A stretch of 64,000 bases of DNA from an uncultured Lachnospiraceae bacterium (GTDB taxonomy: Bacteria > Bacillota > Clostridia > Lachnospirales > Lachnospiraceae), in assembly GCA_910579285.1 (NCBI GenBank), contig CAJTTT010000001.1, forward strand, positions 186,001 to 250,000. Direction: 5' to 3'. Positions 41,931 through 51,332 of the stretch are shown here, in pieces. Numbering within the stretch: position 1 is the first letter of the stretch; each line of letters starts with the position of its first letter. The translations under genes were made by a program, and so were the position numbers. The notes under the pieces are model-generated. The model did not search any database and was not told the origin of the DNA. It worked only from the letters and a program-made list of their open reading frames with translations.

Positions 41931-43310
41931 TTATTTTTGTAACAGGTTTTCACCGATTTTTACAACATCGCCCGCGCCCATAGTTATCAACAAATCATCC
42001 TTTGTGCAATTTTTTAGGAGATAATTTTCTATCTCGTCAAAGGCCGGGAAGTAATGGCAGGAGTGTCCGAGCAATCGGATTTCTTCCTGCAGGGTTTTGG
42101 AACTGATGCCCAGTGTGTTTTTCTCTCTGGCGGCGTAGATATCTGCCAGGACGATCTCGTCTGCCAGGGAGAGGGCGGAGGCGAACTCCGCAAGGAAGGC
42201 TTTGGTTCTCGTGTATGTGTGGGGCTGGAAAACGCACCAGATCCGCTTGTGAGGGTACTGTTTGGCAGCGTTTAAGGTGGCACGGATCTCTGTGGGATGA
42301 TGGGCGTAGTCATCTATGATGGTGACGCCGTTCACCTGTCCTTTGTACTCGAAGCGTCTGTCCGTGCCGGTGAATGCAAGGAGGCCTGCGCTGATCACCT
42401 CATCTGAGAGGCCGAGCAGATCCGCCAGTGCGATGGCAGCCAGAGCGTTTTGAATATTGTGCTCCCCGAGCACCCGCAGGGAAAATTTCCGCTCCCCGCC
42501 CTCTTTGTCTTTCAGGCAGAAGGAAGGAAATCCGGCATCATCGTATGTGATCTGAGACGCAGCGTAATCCAGGTCAGCGGAGAGACCGTAGGTGATAACA
42601 CGGCAGGGAAGGCCTTCCGTGAGCTCTTCATACCGTTCGATGCCGCCGTTGATAATGAGGGCGCCGTCCTCCGGCAAAAGGCGCGCAAAACGGCGGAAGG
42701 AATTCCGAATATCCGAAAGATCCTTGAAGTAGTCCAGATGGTCTTCTTCTATATTAAGAATAATGCCGATTTTTGGAAAGAAGCTTAAAAAGCTGTTTGT
42801 GTACTCACAGGCCTCCGTGACAAAGAGTTCGGACGCCCCCACCCGGATATTGCCGCCGATGGGCCGGTAGATGCCGCCGATGGACAGGGTAGGATCCGCC
42901 CCCGCGCTCAGAAGAACCTGGGAAATCATGGAGGTGGTAGTGGTTTTGCCGTGTGTGCCGCTCACAGCGATGGGCGTCTTATAGTTTTTCATCATCTGCC
43001 CTAAAAGTTCTGCCCGGGTCAGCGTGGGAATGTTCCTCTTTTTCGCTGCGACAAGTTCCGGGTTGTCATCTTTGATGGCGGCGGTGTAGACTACGAGATC
43101 GATATCTCCGTTTAGATTTTCTTCTCTTTGCCCGTAGAAGACCCTGACGCCGCGTTCTTCCAGCATACGGGTCAGATCTGAGGGGGCGCGGTCGGAACCT
43201 GATACGGCAAAGTCCTCCTCCAGAAGGATCTCTGCGAGACCACTCATACTGATGCCGCCAATTCCTATAAAATAAATGCGGATCGGCTTTTGAAAATCAA
43301 TCTGGTACAT
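41931..43310 (-). CDS. murC: UDP-N-acetylmuramate--L-alanine ligase
   Basis: Adds L-alanine to UDP-MurNAc in peptidoglycan precursor synthesis. The 459-residue protein has FIGIGGISMSGLAEIL in the UDP-binding N-domain, ATP-binding SGTHGKTTTTSMI near 113-125, ITEACEYTNSFL-like LFVTEACEYTNSFL, and the C-terminal GVTIIDDYAHHPTEIRATL. It is alone and not in a division gene cluster. It is divergent from glgC across a region with a 12-bp inverted repeat. Confidence 0.95.
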   Translation of the reverse strand: MYQIDFQKPIRIYFIGIGGISMSGLAEILLEEDFAVSGSDRAPSDLTRMLEERGVRVFYGQREENLNGDIDLVVYTAAIKDDNPELVAAKKRNIPTLTRAELLGQMMKNYKTPIAVSGTHGKTTTTSMISQVLLSAGADPTLSIGGIYRPIGGNIRVGASELFVTEACEYTNSFLSFFPKIGIILNIEEDHLDYFKDLSDIRNSFRRFARLLPEDGALIINGGIERYEELTEGLPCRVITYGLSADLDYAASQITYDDAGFPSFCLKDKEGGERKFSLRVLGEHNIQNALAAIALADLLGLSDEVISAGLLAFTGTDRRFEYKGQVNGVTIIDDYAHHPTEIRATLNAAKQYPHKRIWCVFQPHTYTRTKAFLAEFASALSLADEIVLADIYAAREKNTLGISSKTLQEEIRLLGHSCHYFPAFDEIENYLLKNCTKDDLLITMGAGDVVKIGENLLQK

Positions 43311-43470
43311 GGGTATCTCCCTTTTACAGTTTTTACTAGTATTATACTCATTTCGTGGGAAAAAACCAATATAAAGTTGGCAAATGAAAAAAAACAGGTT
43401 AATATGTAAAAATTAACAAAGACATTGAAAAAAGAAATAAAATATTGTATATTATTAATATATCGAAAGG

Positions 43471-43513
43471 ACTAAAAACTGAGAATTCTTGTAAATTGTA
43501 TTCAGTTTTTAGT
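43471..43513. promoter_or_regulatory. 12-bp perfect inverted repeat between murC and glgC
   Basis: ACTAAAAACTGA (43471-43482) and TCAGTTTTTAGT (43502-43513) are exact complements with a 19-base spacer. The right arm overlaps the -35 region of the glgC promoter, suggesting an operator. A cotranscribed stem-loop is also possible. Confidence 0.6.
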
Positions 43514-43529
43514 CAGCTTGTGGTATACT
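43501..43529 (+). promoter_or_regulatory. Probable promoter of glgC-glgD
   Basis: TTCAGT (43501-43506) and TATACT (43524-43529) are separated by 17 bases. The -35 match is weak and overlaps the inverted repeat, consistent with a regulated promoter. Confidence 0.45.
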
Positions 43530-43603
43530 TTACATAGGGCTATGTTTTTTCGATCAATGACTAAGGAGACATGAAAAATAAAAAGAAATAAGAGGTGATA
43601 AAG

Positions 43604-44878
43604 ATGGTAAAGAAAGAAATGATTGCCATGCTTCTGGCTGGCGGTCAGGGAAGCAGATTGGGAGTGCTCACATCCAAGGTGGCCAAGCCTGCGGTGTCCT
43701 TCGGAAGTAAGTACCGGATTATCGACTTCCCGCTGAGCAACTGCATTAATTCAGGCGTTGACACGGTAGGCGTGCTGACGCAGTATCAGCCCCTTAGGTT
43801 AAATACGCATATCGGTATCGGTATACCTTGGGATCTGGACAGGAACATTGGCGGCGTTACGGTGCTGCCTCCCTATGAGAAGAGTGCGAACAGTGAATGG
43901 TATACTGGCACCGCGAATGCGATATATCAGAATATCGACTACATGGAGACCTTTAATCCTGACTATGTGCTGATTCTTTCCGGGGATCACATCTATAAGA
44001 TGGACTATGAAGTGATGCTTGATTTCCACAAGCAGAACGGCGCAGAGGTGACTATAGCAGTTATGCCGGTTCCTATGGAAGAAGCGAAACGCTTCGGAAT
44101 TATGATTACCGATGAAAACCGCAGGATTACGGATTTCGAGGAGAAGCCTGCAAATCCGCGCAGCAATCTGGCGTCGATGGGTATTTATATCTTCAACTGG
44201 AAGACGCTGAAAGAAGCGCTTTTAGCCAACGCGGAACAGCCGGGACTGGACTTCGGGAAACATCTGATTCCCTACTGCCATAAGAAAGACGCGCCCCTCT
44301 ATGCCTATGAGTTTAACGGGTACTGGAAGGATGTGGGAACACTGCACTCCTTCTGGGAAGCGAATATGGAGCTGATCGACATTGTGCCTGAGTTCAACCT
44401 CTACGAGGAGTATTGGAAGATCTACACCAAGAGCGAGATTCTGCCGCCGCAGTACATGTCTTCGGACAGCGTGGTGGAGAAGAGCATTATCGGTGAAGGC
44501 TGCGAGATCTGTGGACAGGTTTACAATTCTGTGATCGGCTGCGGCGTTACCATCGGCGCAGGAACGGTGGTCCGGGACTCCATCATTATGAACCAGACCC
44601 AGATTGGAGAAAACTGTGAGCTTTATAAGGCAGTGATCGCGGAGAACGTAGAGATTCAGGACAATGTAAAGCTGGGCATCGGTGATGCCGTTCCCAATGA
44701 GACGGATCCGAATATCTACGATCACGATCTGGTGACGGTAGGCGAGAAGAGCGTGATCCCGAAAGGGATAACCATAGGGAAGAATTCGGTAGTCTTCGGC
44801 GTGACTACCCATGATGATTATAAGGACGCATATCTTCCCAGCGGTAAAACTTTGATTAAGGCAGGTGATAAATCGTGA
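43604..44878 (+). CDS. glgC: Glucose-1-phosphate adenylyltransferase, GlgC
   Basis: Makes ADP-glucose for glycogen synthesis. The 424-residue protein has the catalytic LLAGGQGSRLGVLTSKVAKP, GTANAIYQNI, LSGDHIYKMDY and FEEKPANP, and a C-terminal left-handed beta-helix (about 295-385) for regulation and assembly. The ATG at 43604 has AGAGGTG 6 bases upstream; an earlier GTG at 43595 overlaps that site. It is translationally coupled to glgD, which overlaps its stop. Confidence 0.95.
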   Translation: MVKKEMIAMLLAGGQGSRLGVLTSKVAKPAVSFGSKYRIIDFPLSNCINSGVDTVGVLTQYQPLRLNTHIGIGIPWDLDRNIGGVTVLPPYEKSANSEWYTGTANAIYQNIDYMETFNPDYVLILSGDHIYKMDYEVMLDFHKQNGAEVTIAVMPVPMEEAKRFGIMITDENRRITDFEEKPANPRSNLASMGIYIFNWKTLKEALLANAEQPGLDFGKHLIPYCHKKDAPLYAYEFNGYWKDVGTLHSFWEANMELIDIVPEFNLYEEYWKIYTKSEILPPQYMSSDSVVEKSIIGEGCEICGQVYNSVIGCGVTIGAGTVVRDSIIMNQTQIGENCELYKAVIAENVEIQDNVKLGIGDAVPNETDPNIYDHDLVTVGEKSVIPKGITIGKNSVVFGVTTHDDYKDAYLPSGKTLIKAGDKS

Positions 44879-45993
44879 GAGCAATCGGAATTATCTTAGC
44901 AGGTGGTAATAATCACAGGATCAGGCAGTTGACCCAGAAGCGTGCGGTCTGCGCGATGCCCATAGCGGGAAGCTACAGAAGTATCGACTTTGCGCTCAGT
45001 AATATGTCTAATTCCCATATCAATAAGGTGGCTGTGCTTACGCAGTACAATGCAGGCAGCCTGAACGAACATCTGAGCTCGTCCAAATGGTGGGATTTCG
45101 GACGTAAACAGGGAGGCCTGTTTGTGGAGACGCCTGCGGTGACGGCAGAGAGCAACGCCTGGTACCGGGGTACGGCGGATGCGATCGCACAGAATCTGTC
45201 TTTCTTAAAGAACAGCCATGAGCCTTATGTGGTAATTGTTTCCGGCGACTGCGTCTATAAGATGGATTATAATAAGATTCTGGAGTATCATATAGAAAAG
45301 AAAGCCGATATCACAGTGGTCTGCAAGGATCTGGCGCCGGGCGCGAATGTGGAGCGTTTCGGTACGCTTAAGATGAATGAGGACAGCCGCATCGAGGAAT
45401 TTGAGGAGAAGCCGGTGGTAGCCAAGTCCAACACCATTTCCTGCGGTATCTATGTAGTCAGAAGAAGGCTGCTGATCGAGATGATCGAGAAGTGCCGCGA
45501 AGAGGACCGCTATGATTTTGTTAAGGATATTCTGATCCGCTACAAGAACCAGAAGAGAATTTATGGTTACAAGCAGAAGGAATATTGGAGCAACATTGCT
45601 ACGGTGGAGGATTATTTCAGAACCAACATGGATTTCCTGAAACCGCAGATCAGGGATTACTTCTTTAAACAGTACCCGGATGTTTACTCCAAGGTGGACG
45701 ATCTGCCGCCTGCCAAATATAACGTGGGCGCGAAGATTAAAAACAGCCTGATATCCAGCGGCTGTATTGTGAACGGCACGGTGGAAGATTCCGTGATATT
45801 TAAGGAAACTTATATCGGAAGCAATTGCTACATAAAGAACTCCATCATTTTAAATGATGTATACATTGGCGATAACACACATATCGAGAACTGCATCGTT
45901 GAGAGCAGGGGAACGATCCGGGCGAACTCTTACCATAAGGGAGAGGAAGGCATAGAAATTGTGGTGGAGCATAATGACAGATATTCACTTTGA
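44875..45993 (+). CDS. glgD: Glucose-1-phosphate adenylyltransferase regulatory subunit, GlgD
   Basis: A 372-residue partner of GlgC. The N-terminal motif is IILAGGNNHRIRQLTQKRAV, in which the catalytic GxGxR and KPA residues of GlgC are altered, as is usual for GlgD. Known GlgD proteins form a heteromer with GlgC and raise its activity. The nucleotidyltransferase-like domain is followed by a shorter beta-helix (about 275-355). It starts with GTG overlapping the glgC stop (GTGA). Confidence 0.93.
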   Translation: MRAIGIILAGGNNHRIRQLTQKRAVCAMPIAGSYRSIDFALSNMSNSHINKVAVLTQYNAGSLNEHLSSSKWWDFGRKQGGLFVETPAVTAESNAWYRGTADAIAQNLSFLKNSHEPYVVIVSGDCVYKMDYNKILEYHIEKKADITVVCKDLAPGANVERFGTLKMNEDSRIEEFEEKPVVAKSNTISCGIYVVRRRLLIEMIEKCREEDRYDFVKDILIRYKNQKRIYGYKQKEYWSNIATVEDYFRTNMDFLKPQIRDYFFKQYPDVYSKVDDLPPAKYNVGAKIKNSLISSGCIVNGTVEDSVIFKETYIGSNCYIKNSIILNDVYIGDNTHIENCIVESRGTIRANSYHKGEEGIEIVVEHNDRYSL

Positions 45994-46018
45994 CCAAACG
46001 GATTATTTGTGTTATGAT
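45990..46018 (+). promoter_or_regulatory. Promoter upstream of spoVG
   Basis: TTGACC (45990-45995) and TATGAT (46013-46018) are separated by 17 bases. The -35 box overlaps the end of glgD. The leader to spoVG is about 180 bases and contains an ACCAGTA/TACTGGT hairpin near 46160-46178. No clear sigma-H promoter was found. Confidence 0.55.
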
Positions 46019-46205
46019 AGGCAGGATGTGTGTTAAAAGGGATGAGGAGTGATTGCTAAAAAGATTTAGGTTGTCTGTAAGAGGGGCAGAACTTAACTAA
46101 ATGTTTATTACAAGCTACGTGGCTTGATGAGTATGACTTGTGTAGAAAGCTTGTGAAAACCAGTAGATTTCTTACTGGTATCATATGATAAGGAGGCTGA
46201 GCTTC

Positions 46206-46478
46206 ATGAGAATTACTGATGTCCGCGTGCGAAAAATGACTCAAGACAGCAAGATGAAGGCAATCGTCTCAATCACGATTGACGATGAATTTGTGGTTCA
46301 CGACATTAAGGTAATTGAAGGCGAGAAGGGCCTGTTCATAGCTATGCCGAGTAAGAAGGCGTCGGATGGCGAGTACCGTGATATTGCGCATCCGATCAAT
46401 TCTGAGACCCGGGACAGAATCCAGAGAATTATTCTGGAAAGCTATGAAAATGCGCTTTTAGAACCGAACAGTGAGTAA
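46206..46478 (+). CDS. spoVG: Septation and sporulation regulator SpoVG
   Basis: A 90-residue RNA/DNA-binding regulator of septation and sporulation. It starts MRITDVRVRKMTQDSKMKAI and has the family's VSITIDDEFVVHDIKVIEG and GLFIAMPSKK. The ATG at 46206 has AAGGAGG 9 bases upstream; an in-frame codon at 46185 lies before that site. A terminator follows. Confidence 0.96.
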   Translation: MRITDVRVRKMTQDSKMKAIVSITIDDEFVVHDIKVIEGEKGLFIAMPSKKASDGEYRDIAHPINSETRDRIQRIILESYENALLEPNSE

Positions 46479-46493
46479 AGCAGTGCGACTGGG

Positions 46494-46519
46494 AAAGGAC
46501 GCGGAAGCGTCCTTTTCTT
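46494..46519 (+). terminator. Terminator of spoVG
   Basis: AAAGGACGC-GGAA-GCGTCCTTT followed by TCTTT. It lies 15 bases after the spoVG stop. Confidence 0.9.
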
Positions 46520-46545
46520 TATGCGCTAAAAGGAAAAAACGGCGA

Positions 46546-46574
46546 TAGACTTTGGATTCCTGTTATGGTATACT
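46546..46574 (+). promoter_or_regulatory. Promoter of the 63-residue gene
   Basis: TAGACT (46546-46551) and TATACT (46569-46574) are separated by 17 bases, 45 bases before the gene. Confidence 0.5.
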
Positions 46575-46618
46575 GACTATAATCAATGGTTGCGATTTCT
46601 GATTGGGAGGTGACAAAT

Positions 46619-46810
46619 ATGCCCAGCAATGGTGAGATTATTGAGAGATCCATAAATGATTTCCAGAAAGTACAAAAGAGGATGCTTCTGGCAAGGAAAG
46701 AGAACGCGGTTGAAACCTATGAAGACTTGAAAGAAGACTATATTGCATTGAAAGTGATACTTACGAGTCTGGGGGTCAATCTTACAAGTATCGACAAAAT
46801 CAATGAATAA
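46619..46810 (+). CDS. Small helical protein of unknown function, 63 residues
   Basis: The protein starts MPSNGEIIERSINDFQKVQK and is entirely charged and helical, with no membrane segment or signal peptide. The ATG at 46619 follows GGGAGGTGA and is bracketed by its own promoter and a strong terminator, which supports a real gene. I do not recognise the family. In Bacillus the small gene fin (anti-sigma-F factor) lies near pth and mfd, but this sequence has none of the Cys residues expected for Fin's zinc site, so it is a different protein. Confidence 0.8.
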   Translation: MPSNGEIIERSINDFQKVQKRMLLARKENAVETYEDLKEDYIALKVILTSLGVNLTSIDKINE

Positions 46811-46821
46811 GCGGGGAAACT

Positions 46822-46863
46822 AAAAAGCAACCAACTACTTTGGTGAGCAGCGGTTGCTTTTTT
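46822..46863 (+). terminator. Terminator of the 63-residue gene
   Basis: AAAAAGCAACC pairs with GGTTGCTTTTT around a 19-base loop, and the last arm ends in six T. It lies just before pth. Confidence 0.85.
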
Positions 46864-46893
46864 GGTGTCTAAATTTATGGAATCGAGGGAGCT

Positions 46894-47493
46894 ATGTATA
46901 TCATTACAGGTCTGGGAAACCCGGAAAAAAAATATATGAATACAAGACACAACATCGGTTTTGACGTGATTGATGCGATCGCGGAAAAGAACGATATTGT
47001 GCTGGGAGAAAAAAAGCACAAGGCAGTCATCGGAAAAGGGATTGCCGCGGGGCAGAAAGTGGTTCTGGTAAAGCCGCTCACCTACATGAATTTGAGTGGT
47101 GAGAGCATCCGCAGTGTCATAGACTTTTATAAGGTGGACGAGAAGAGCAAACTGATTGTGATTTCGGACGATGTGAGTCTCGACATGGGACAGATACGCA
47201 TCCGCAAACGGGGCAGCGATGGGGGACACAACGGTCTGAAAAATATCATTATGCATCTGGGACATGACGAGTTTATCCGAGTGCGGATGGGCGTGGGGGA
47301 AAAACCGCCGCGGATGGATCTGGCGGATTATGTGCTGGGGCATTTTTCCGCACAGGAGCGGGAAGTGATGAATGAGAGCGCGAGAACCGCAGCGCTTGCC
47401 ATAGAGACGATGATTGTGGAAGGCCCAGATGCCGCCATGAACAAGTATAATGTGCGCAAACGCCCGCCGAAGAAAGAGGAAGAAGGCGCGTGA
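46894..47493 (+). CDS. pth: Peptidyl-tRNA hydrolase
   Basis: Releases peptide from peptidyl-tRNA that leaves the ribosome early. The 199-residue protein has MYIITGLGNPEKKYMNTRHN with the catalytic His20, PLTYMNLSGESIRSVI, VISDDVSLDMGQIRIR with the conserved Asp, and GSDGGHNGLKNII. It is close upstream of mfd, as in many Firmicutes. Confidence 0.96.
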   Translation: MYIITGLGNPEKKYMNTRHNIGFDVIDAIAEKNDIVLGEKKHKAVIGKGIAAGQKVVLVKPLTYMNLSGESIRSVIDFYKVDEKSKLIVISDDVSLDMGQIRIRKRGSDGGHNGLKNIIMHLGHDEFIRVRMGVGEKPPRMDLADYVLGHFSAQEREVMNESARTAALAIETMIVEGPDAAMNKYNVRKRPPKKEEEGA

Positions 47494-47620
47494 CTGGTTA
47501 TTGATAGAAAACGAAGCACAGGCGGTATCTGCTGTAAGGGTAAAAAGTGACAGACACGGCCAATAAAACACAGTTTAGAAAGACAGGCAGTATCAGTTAG
47601 AAAGATAGAAAGAGGTTGCC

Positions 47621-50600
47621 ATGAGAGCATTGCTTGCCCCCCTTTCGGAGCTGGGGGAATATGAAGAGATCCGGGAGCTGCTTGCAAGAGGAAAGACTTC
47701 CGCCGCACTGAGCGGCTGTGCAGATTCCCAAAAACTGCATATGATTTACGGGCTGGGAGAGGGCTTTCGCCGAAAGCTGATTATTACATTCAATGATCTG
47801 CGGGCAAAGGAACTGTACGAGGATTACCAATTTTATGACAGAAATGTCATGTTGTATCCTGCGAAAGACCTTATTTTCTTTCAGGCGGACATCCACGGCA
47901 ACCAGCTTACAAAGGAGCGGATCAAAGTTCTGCGCAGAATGGCGGAGGGTGTGCCGCTCACCGTAGTTACCACATTCGACGCACTGATGGCGCCGCAGGT
48001 GTCTCTGGAAGACTGGAGCAGGCATGTGATTTCCATAAGCAGGCAGGCGCCTGTGGAAGAACATGAACTGGCGGTCGCTCTGGCGGGGCTTGGCTATGAG
48101 CGGTGCGACCAGGTGGAGGAGCCGGGGCAGTTCAGCATCCGGGGCGGCATTGTCGATATTTTTGACTTGACGGAAGAAAATCCGTACAGGGTCGAGCTGT
48201 GGGGGGATGAGGTGGAGTCAATCCGCAGCTTTGACGTTCTGAGCCAGCGCTCCATTGAGAAGCTGGAGGCGGTGTCCATCTATCCGGCCACAGAGCTTAT
48301 TCTGTCGAAAGACGAGCTTGCGGCGGGTCTGAAAAAGATTCAAAAAGAGGCGAAAAAGCAGGCGGAAACGCTCAGAAAGATGATGAAGACCGAGGAGGCG
48401 CACCGCATCGAGGTGCAGACACGGGAGCTTGCGGAGACGCTTCTGGAGCTTGGCATTTCCTACAATGCGATCAATCTGGACAGCTATGTGCGCTATTTTT
48501 ACCCGGAGACCGCTTCCTTTGCGGATTGTTTTGCCGGGGAGAAGGCATGTGTGTTTCTGGATGAGCCTCTGCGGATCAAAGAGCATGTGAGCGCGGTGGA
48601 ACTGGAATTTCGGGAGAGCATGGCGCACCGGGCGGAGAAGGGGTATATTCTGCCGGGACAGATGGATGTCCTGTTTTCTTCGGCATCGGTGGCAGCAGGT
48701 CTGGAAAACCGCCGGGTTGTGAGCCTTTCCTCGATGGAAGGGAAAAATCCGCTTGTGAAGGCGGAGCATAAGTTTGCCGTGCAGGCGAGGAGCCTTCCTT
48801 CTTACAATAACAGCTTTGAGGCGCTGGTAAAGGATTTGAAAAATTACAAGAAAAAAGGCTACCGCATTCTGCTGCTTTCCGGGTCGAGAACGCGCGCCAA
48901 ACGGCTGGCGGAGGATCTGCGGGATCAGGAGTTGAACGCCTTTTATTCGGAAGACCCCATGCGTGAGGTTCAGCCGGGGGAAGTGATGACGGCTTACGGG
49001 AGAGTCCGCAAGGGCTTTGAATATCCGCTTCTGCAGTTTATGGTGATTGCGGAGAGCGATATTTTTGGCGCACAGAAGAAGAAAAAGAGAAAGAAAAAAG
49101 TATATGAAGGACAGAAGATCAACAACTTTAATGATCTGAAAGTGGGAGACTATGTGGTGCACGAGAGCCACGGCCTGGGGATTTATCAGGGCATTGAAAA
49201 AGTGGAAGTGGAACATGTGGTGAAAGACTACATGAAGATATCCTACCGGGACGGCGGCGTTCTCTATGTGCTGGCGACAGGTCTTGACGTGATCCAGAAA
49301 TATGCATCGGCAGACGGCGGCACAAAGCCTAAGCTGAACAAGCTCGGGACACAGGAATGGGCCAGAACCAAGTCCAAAGTGCGCACGGCGGTGGAGGAGA
49401 TCGCTGGGGATCTGGTGCAGCTTTACGCTGCCAGACAGAACGGAAAAGGGTACTGCTACGGGCCGGATACGGTCTGGCAGAGGGAGTTCGAGGAGATGTT
49501 TCCCTTTGAGGAGACGGAGGATCAGGTGCTGGCTATTGCGGCGGCCAAGGAGGACATGGAAAGCGAAAAAATCATGGACCGCCTTGTCTGCGGAGACGTA
49601 GGTTATGGCAAGACCGAGATCGCCATCCGCGCGGCGTTTAAAGCGGTGCAGGAAAATAAGCAGGTGGTCTATCTGGTGCCCACCACCATTCTGGCCCAGC
49701 AGCATTATCACACCTTTGTGCAGAGAATGAAGGACTTCCCTGTGCGGGTTGACCTGCTTTCCCGGTTCCGCACGGCCGCGGAGCAGAAAAAGACGATCAC
49801 GGACTTAAAGAAGGGTATGGTGGATATTGTGATCGGCACGCACCGCGTGCTCTCCGCAGATGTGGAATACAAAGATCTGGGACTTCTGATCATTGACGAG
49901 GAGCAGCGTTTTGGCGTTGCCCACAAGGAAAAGATTAAGAAACTGAAGGAAAATGTGGATGTGCTGACCCTGACGGCAACGCCCATTCCGCGGACGCTTC
50001 ACATGAGTCTGGTGGGCATACGGGATATGAGTGTGCTGGAGGAGGCACCGGAGGACAGGCTGCCGATTCAGACCTTTGTCTGCGAATATAACGAGGAGAT
50101 GGTCAGAGAGGCCATTGTCAGGGAGCTTGCCAGGGAGGGACAGGTTTACTACGTCTATAACCGGGTCAACAATATCGCGGATGTGGCGGCGGCCATCGGA
50201 GACCTGGTCCCGGAGGCCAATGTGGCGTTCGCCCACGGCCAGATGAAGGAAGCGGAGCTGGAGCGGATCATGTTTGATTTCGTGAACGGGGAGATTGATG
50301 TGCTGGTGTCCACCACCATCATTGAGACAGGGCTGGACATCTCCAATGTAAATACCATCATCATTCACGACTCGGATCAGATGGGATTATCCCAGCTCTA
50401 TCAGCTCAGAGGCCGTGTGGGGCGTTCCAATCGGACGGCTTACGCTTTCCTCATGTATAAACGGGATAAGGTACTCAAGGAGGTGGCGGAGAAGCGGCTT
50501 GAGGCTATCCGGGAATTTACGGAATTGGGAAGCGGCTTTAAGATTGCCATGCGCGATCTGGAGATCCGCGGCGTGGGCAGTCTTCTCGGCAAGAGCCAGC

Positions 50601-51160
50601 ATGGCCATATGCAGGCAGTGGGGTATGATCTCTACTGCAAGATGTTAAACGAGGCTGTCAAGACGAAGAAGGGCATTTCCGTGATAGAGGACTTCAATAC
50701 CCTTGTGGATCTGGATGTGGACGCTTATATTCCGCCTTCCTATATTGTGAATGAGGTGCAGAAGCTGGATATCTATAAGCGGATTGCGGGGATTGAGAAC
50801 GAGCGGGAGTGCGATGATATGCGGGAGGAGCTTCTCGACCGCTTCGGTCAGATTCCGAAGTCGGTGGGAAATCTTCTTCGGATTGCGCTGATCCGTTCCC
50901 ATGCCCACAGGCTGTATATGCCTGAGGTGAAGGGCAAAAACGAGAGGATCAGCTTTACCCTGCGGCCGGACGCGCCGATCCGGGTGGAAAATATTCCACT
51001 TCTCATAGCAGATTACGGTGGGAGACTGCGGTTTGATCCGAAGGGAGATCCTACCTTTTACCTGCATTACAGAAAATGCGGGGTGATTGAGAAGGACGAG
51101 GAAACGCTGCTTACTTTGACGCGGGATGCGCTTTCGAGGATGGAGGAGATGCTGGTGTGA
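47621..51160 (+). CDS. mfd: Transcription-repair coupling factor
   Basis: Displaces stalled RNA polymerase and recruits UvrA. The 1179-residue protein has the UvrB-like N-terminal part (to about 330), the RNA-polymerase-interacting CarD-like domain (about 500-560, VGDYVVHESHGLGIYQGI), the helicase core with Walker A CGDVGYGKTE, DEEQRFGV, and LTATPIPRTLHMSL, and the C-terminal TRCF domain. The full family length is present. The ATG is preceded by AGAGGTT. Confidence 0.97.
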   Translation: MRALLAPLSELGEYEEIRELLARGKTSAALSGCADSQKLHMIYGLGEGFRRKLIITFNDLRAKELYEDYQFYDRNVMLYPAKDLIFFQADIHGNQLTKERIKVLRRMAEGVPLTVVTTFDALMAPQVSLEDWSRHVISISRQAPVEEHELAVALAGLGYERCDQVEEPGQFSIRGGIVDIFDLTEENPYRVELWGDEVESIRSFDVLSQRSIEKLEAVSIYPATELILSKDELAAGLKKIQKEAKKQAETLRKMMKTEEAHRIEVQTRELAETLLELGISYNAINLDSYVRYFYPETASFADCFAGEKACVFLDEPLRIKEHVSAVELEFRESMAHRAEKGYILPGQMDVLFSSASVAAGLENRRVVSLSSMEGKNPLVKAEHKFAVQARSLPSYNNSFEALVKDLKNYKKKGYRILLLSGSRTRAKRLAEDLRDQELNAFYSEDPMREVQPGEVMTAYGRVRKGFEYPLLQFMVIAESDIFGAQKKKKRKKKVYEGQKINNFNDLKVGDYVVHESHGLGIYQGIEKVEVEHVVKDYMKISYRDGGVLYVLATGLDVIQKYASADGGTKPKLNKLGTQEWARTKSKVRTAVEEIAGDLVQLYAARQNGKGYCYGPDTVWQREFEEMFPFEETEDQVLAIAAAKEDMESEKIMDRLVCGDVGYGKTEIAIRAAFKAVQENKQVVYLVPTTILAQQHYHTFVQRMKDFPVRVDLLSRFRTAAEQKKTITDLKKGMVDIVIGTHRVLSADVEYKDLGLLIIDEEQRFGVAHKEKIKKLKENVDVLTLTATPIPRTLHMSLVGIRDMSVLEEAPEDRLPIQTFVCEYNEEMVREAIVRELAREGQVYYVYNRVNNIADVAAAIGDLVPEANVAFAHGQMKEAELERIMFDFVNGEIDVLVSTTIIETGLDISNVNTIIIHDSDQMGLSQLYQLRGRVGRSNRTAYAFLMYKRDKVLKEVAEKRLEAIREFTELGSGFKIAMRDLEIRGVGSLLGKSQHGHMQAVGYDLYCKMLNEAVKTKKGISVIEDFNTLVDLDVDAYIPPSYIVNEVQKLDIYKRIAGIENERECDDMREELLDRFGQIPKSVGNLLRIALIRSHAHRLYMPEVKGKNERISFTLRPDAPIRVENIPLLIADYGGRLRFDPKGDPTFYLHYRKCGVIEKDEETLLTLTRDALSRMEEMLV

Positions 51161-51332
51161 TCGTGCTCGGGCACGGCTCATACCTCAACCTCACATGATA
51201 GAATAGTATCAATATATGATAGTGTTCGGGATTGTTTTTGGTGATTTCTGCGAGTATTGTGTTGGAAAAGAGATAACAGGGAACGGGTGCGTTCCCAGAA
51301 AAAAGATAACACAGATAGAGGAGGAACCTATT

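Noticed and set aside
48218..49711. 497-codon minus-strand open frame
   Set aside because: It lies entirely antisense to mfd, which has clear family motifs. No ribosome binding site or domain is seen.
51278..51294. GGGAAC/GTTCCC hairpin before the GH13 gene as a terminator
   Set aside because: It is followed by A-rich, not T-rich, sequence, so it is not a rho-independent terminator on the plus strand.
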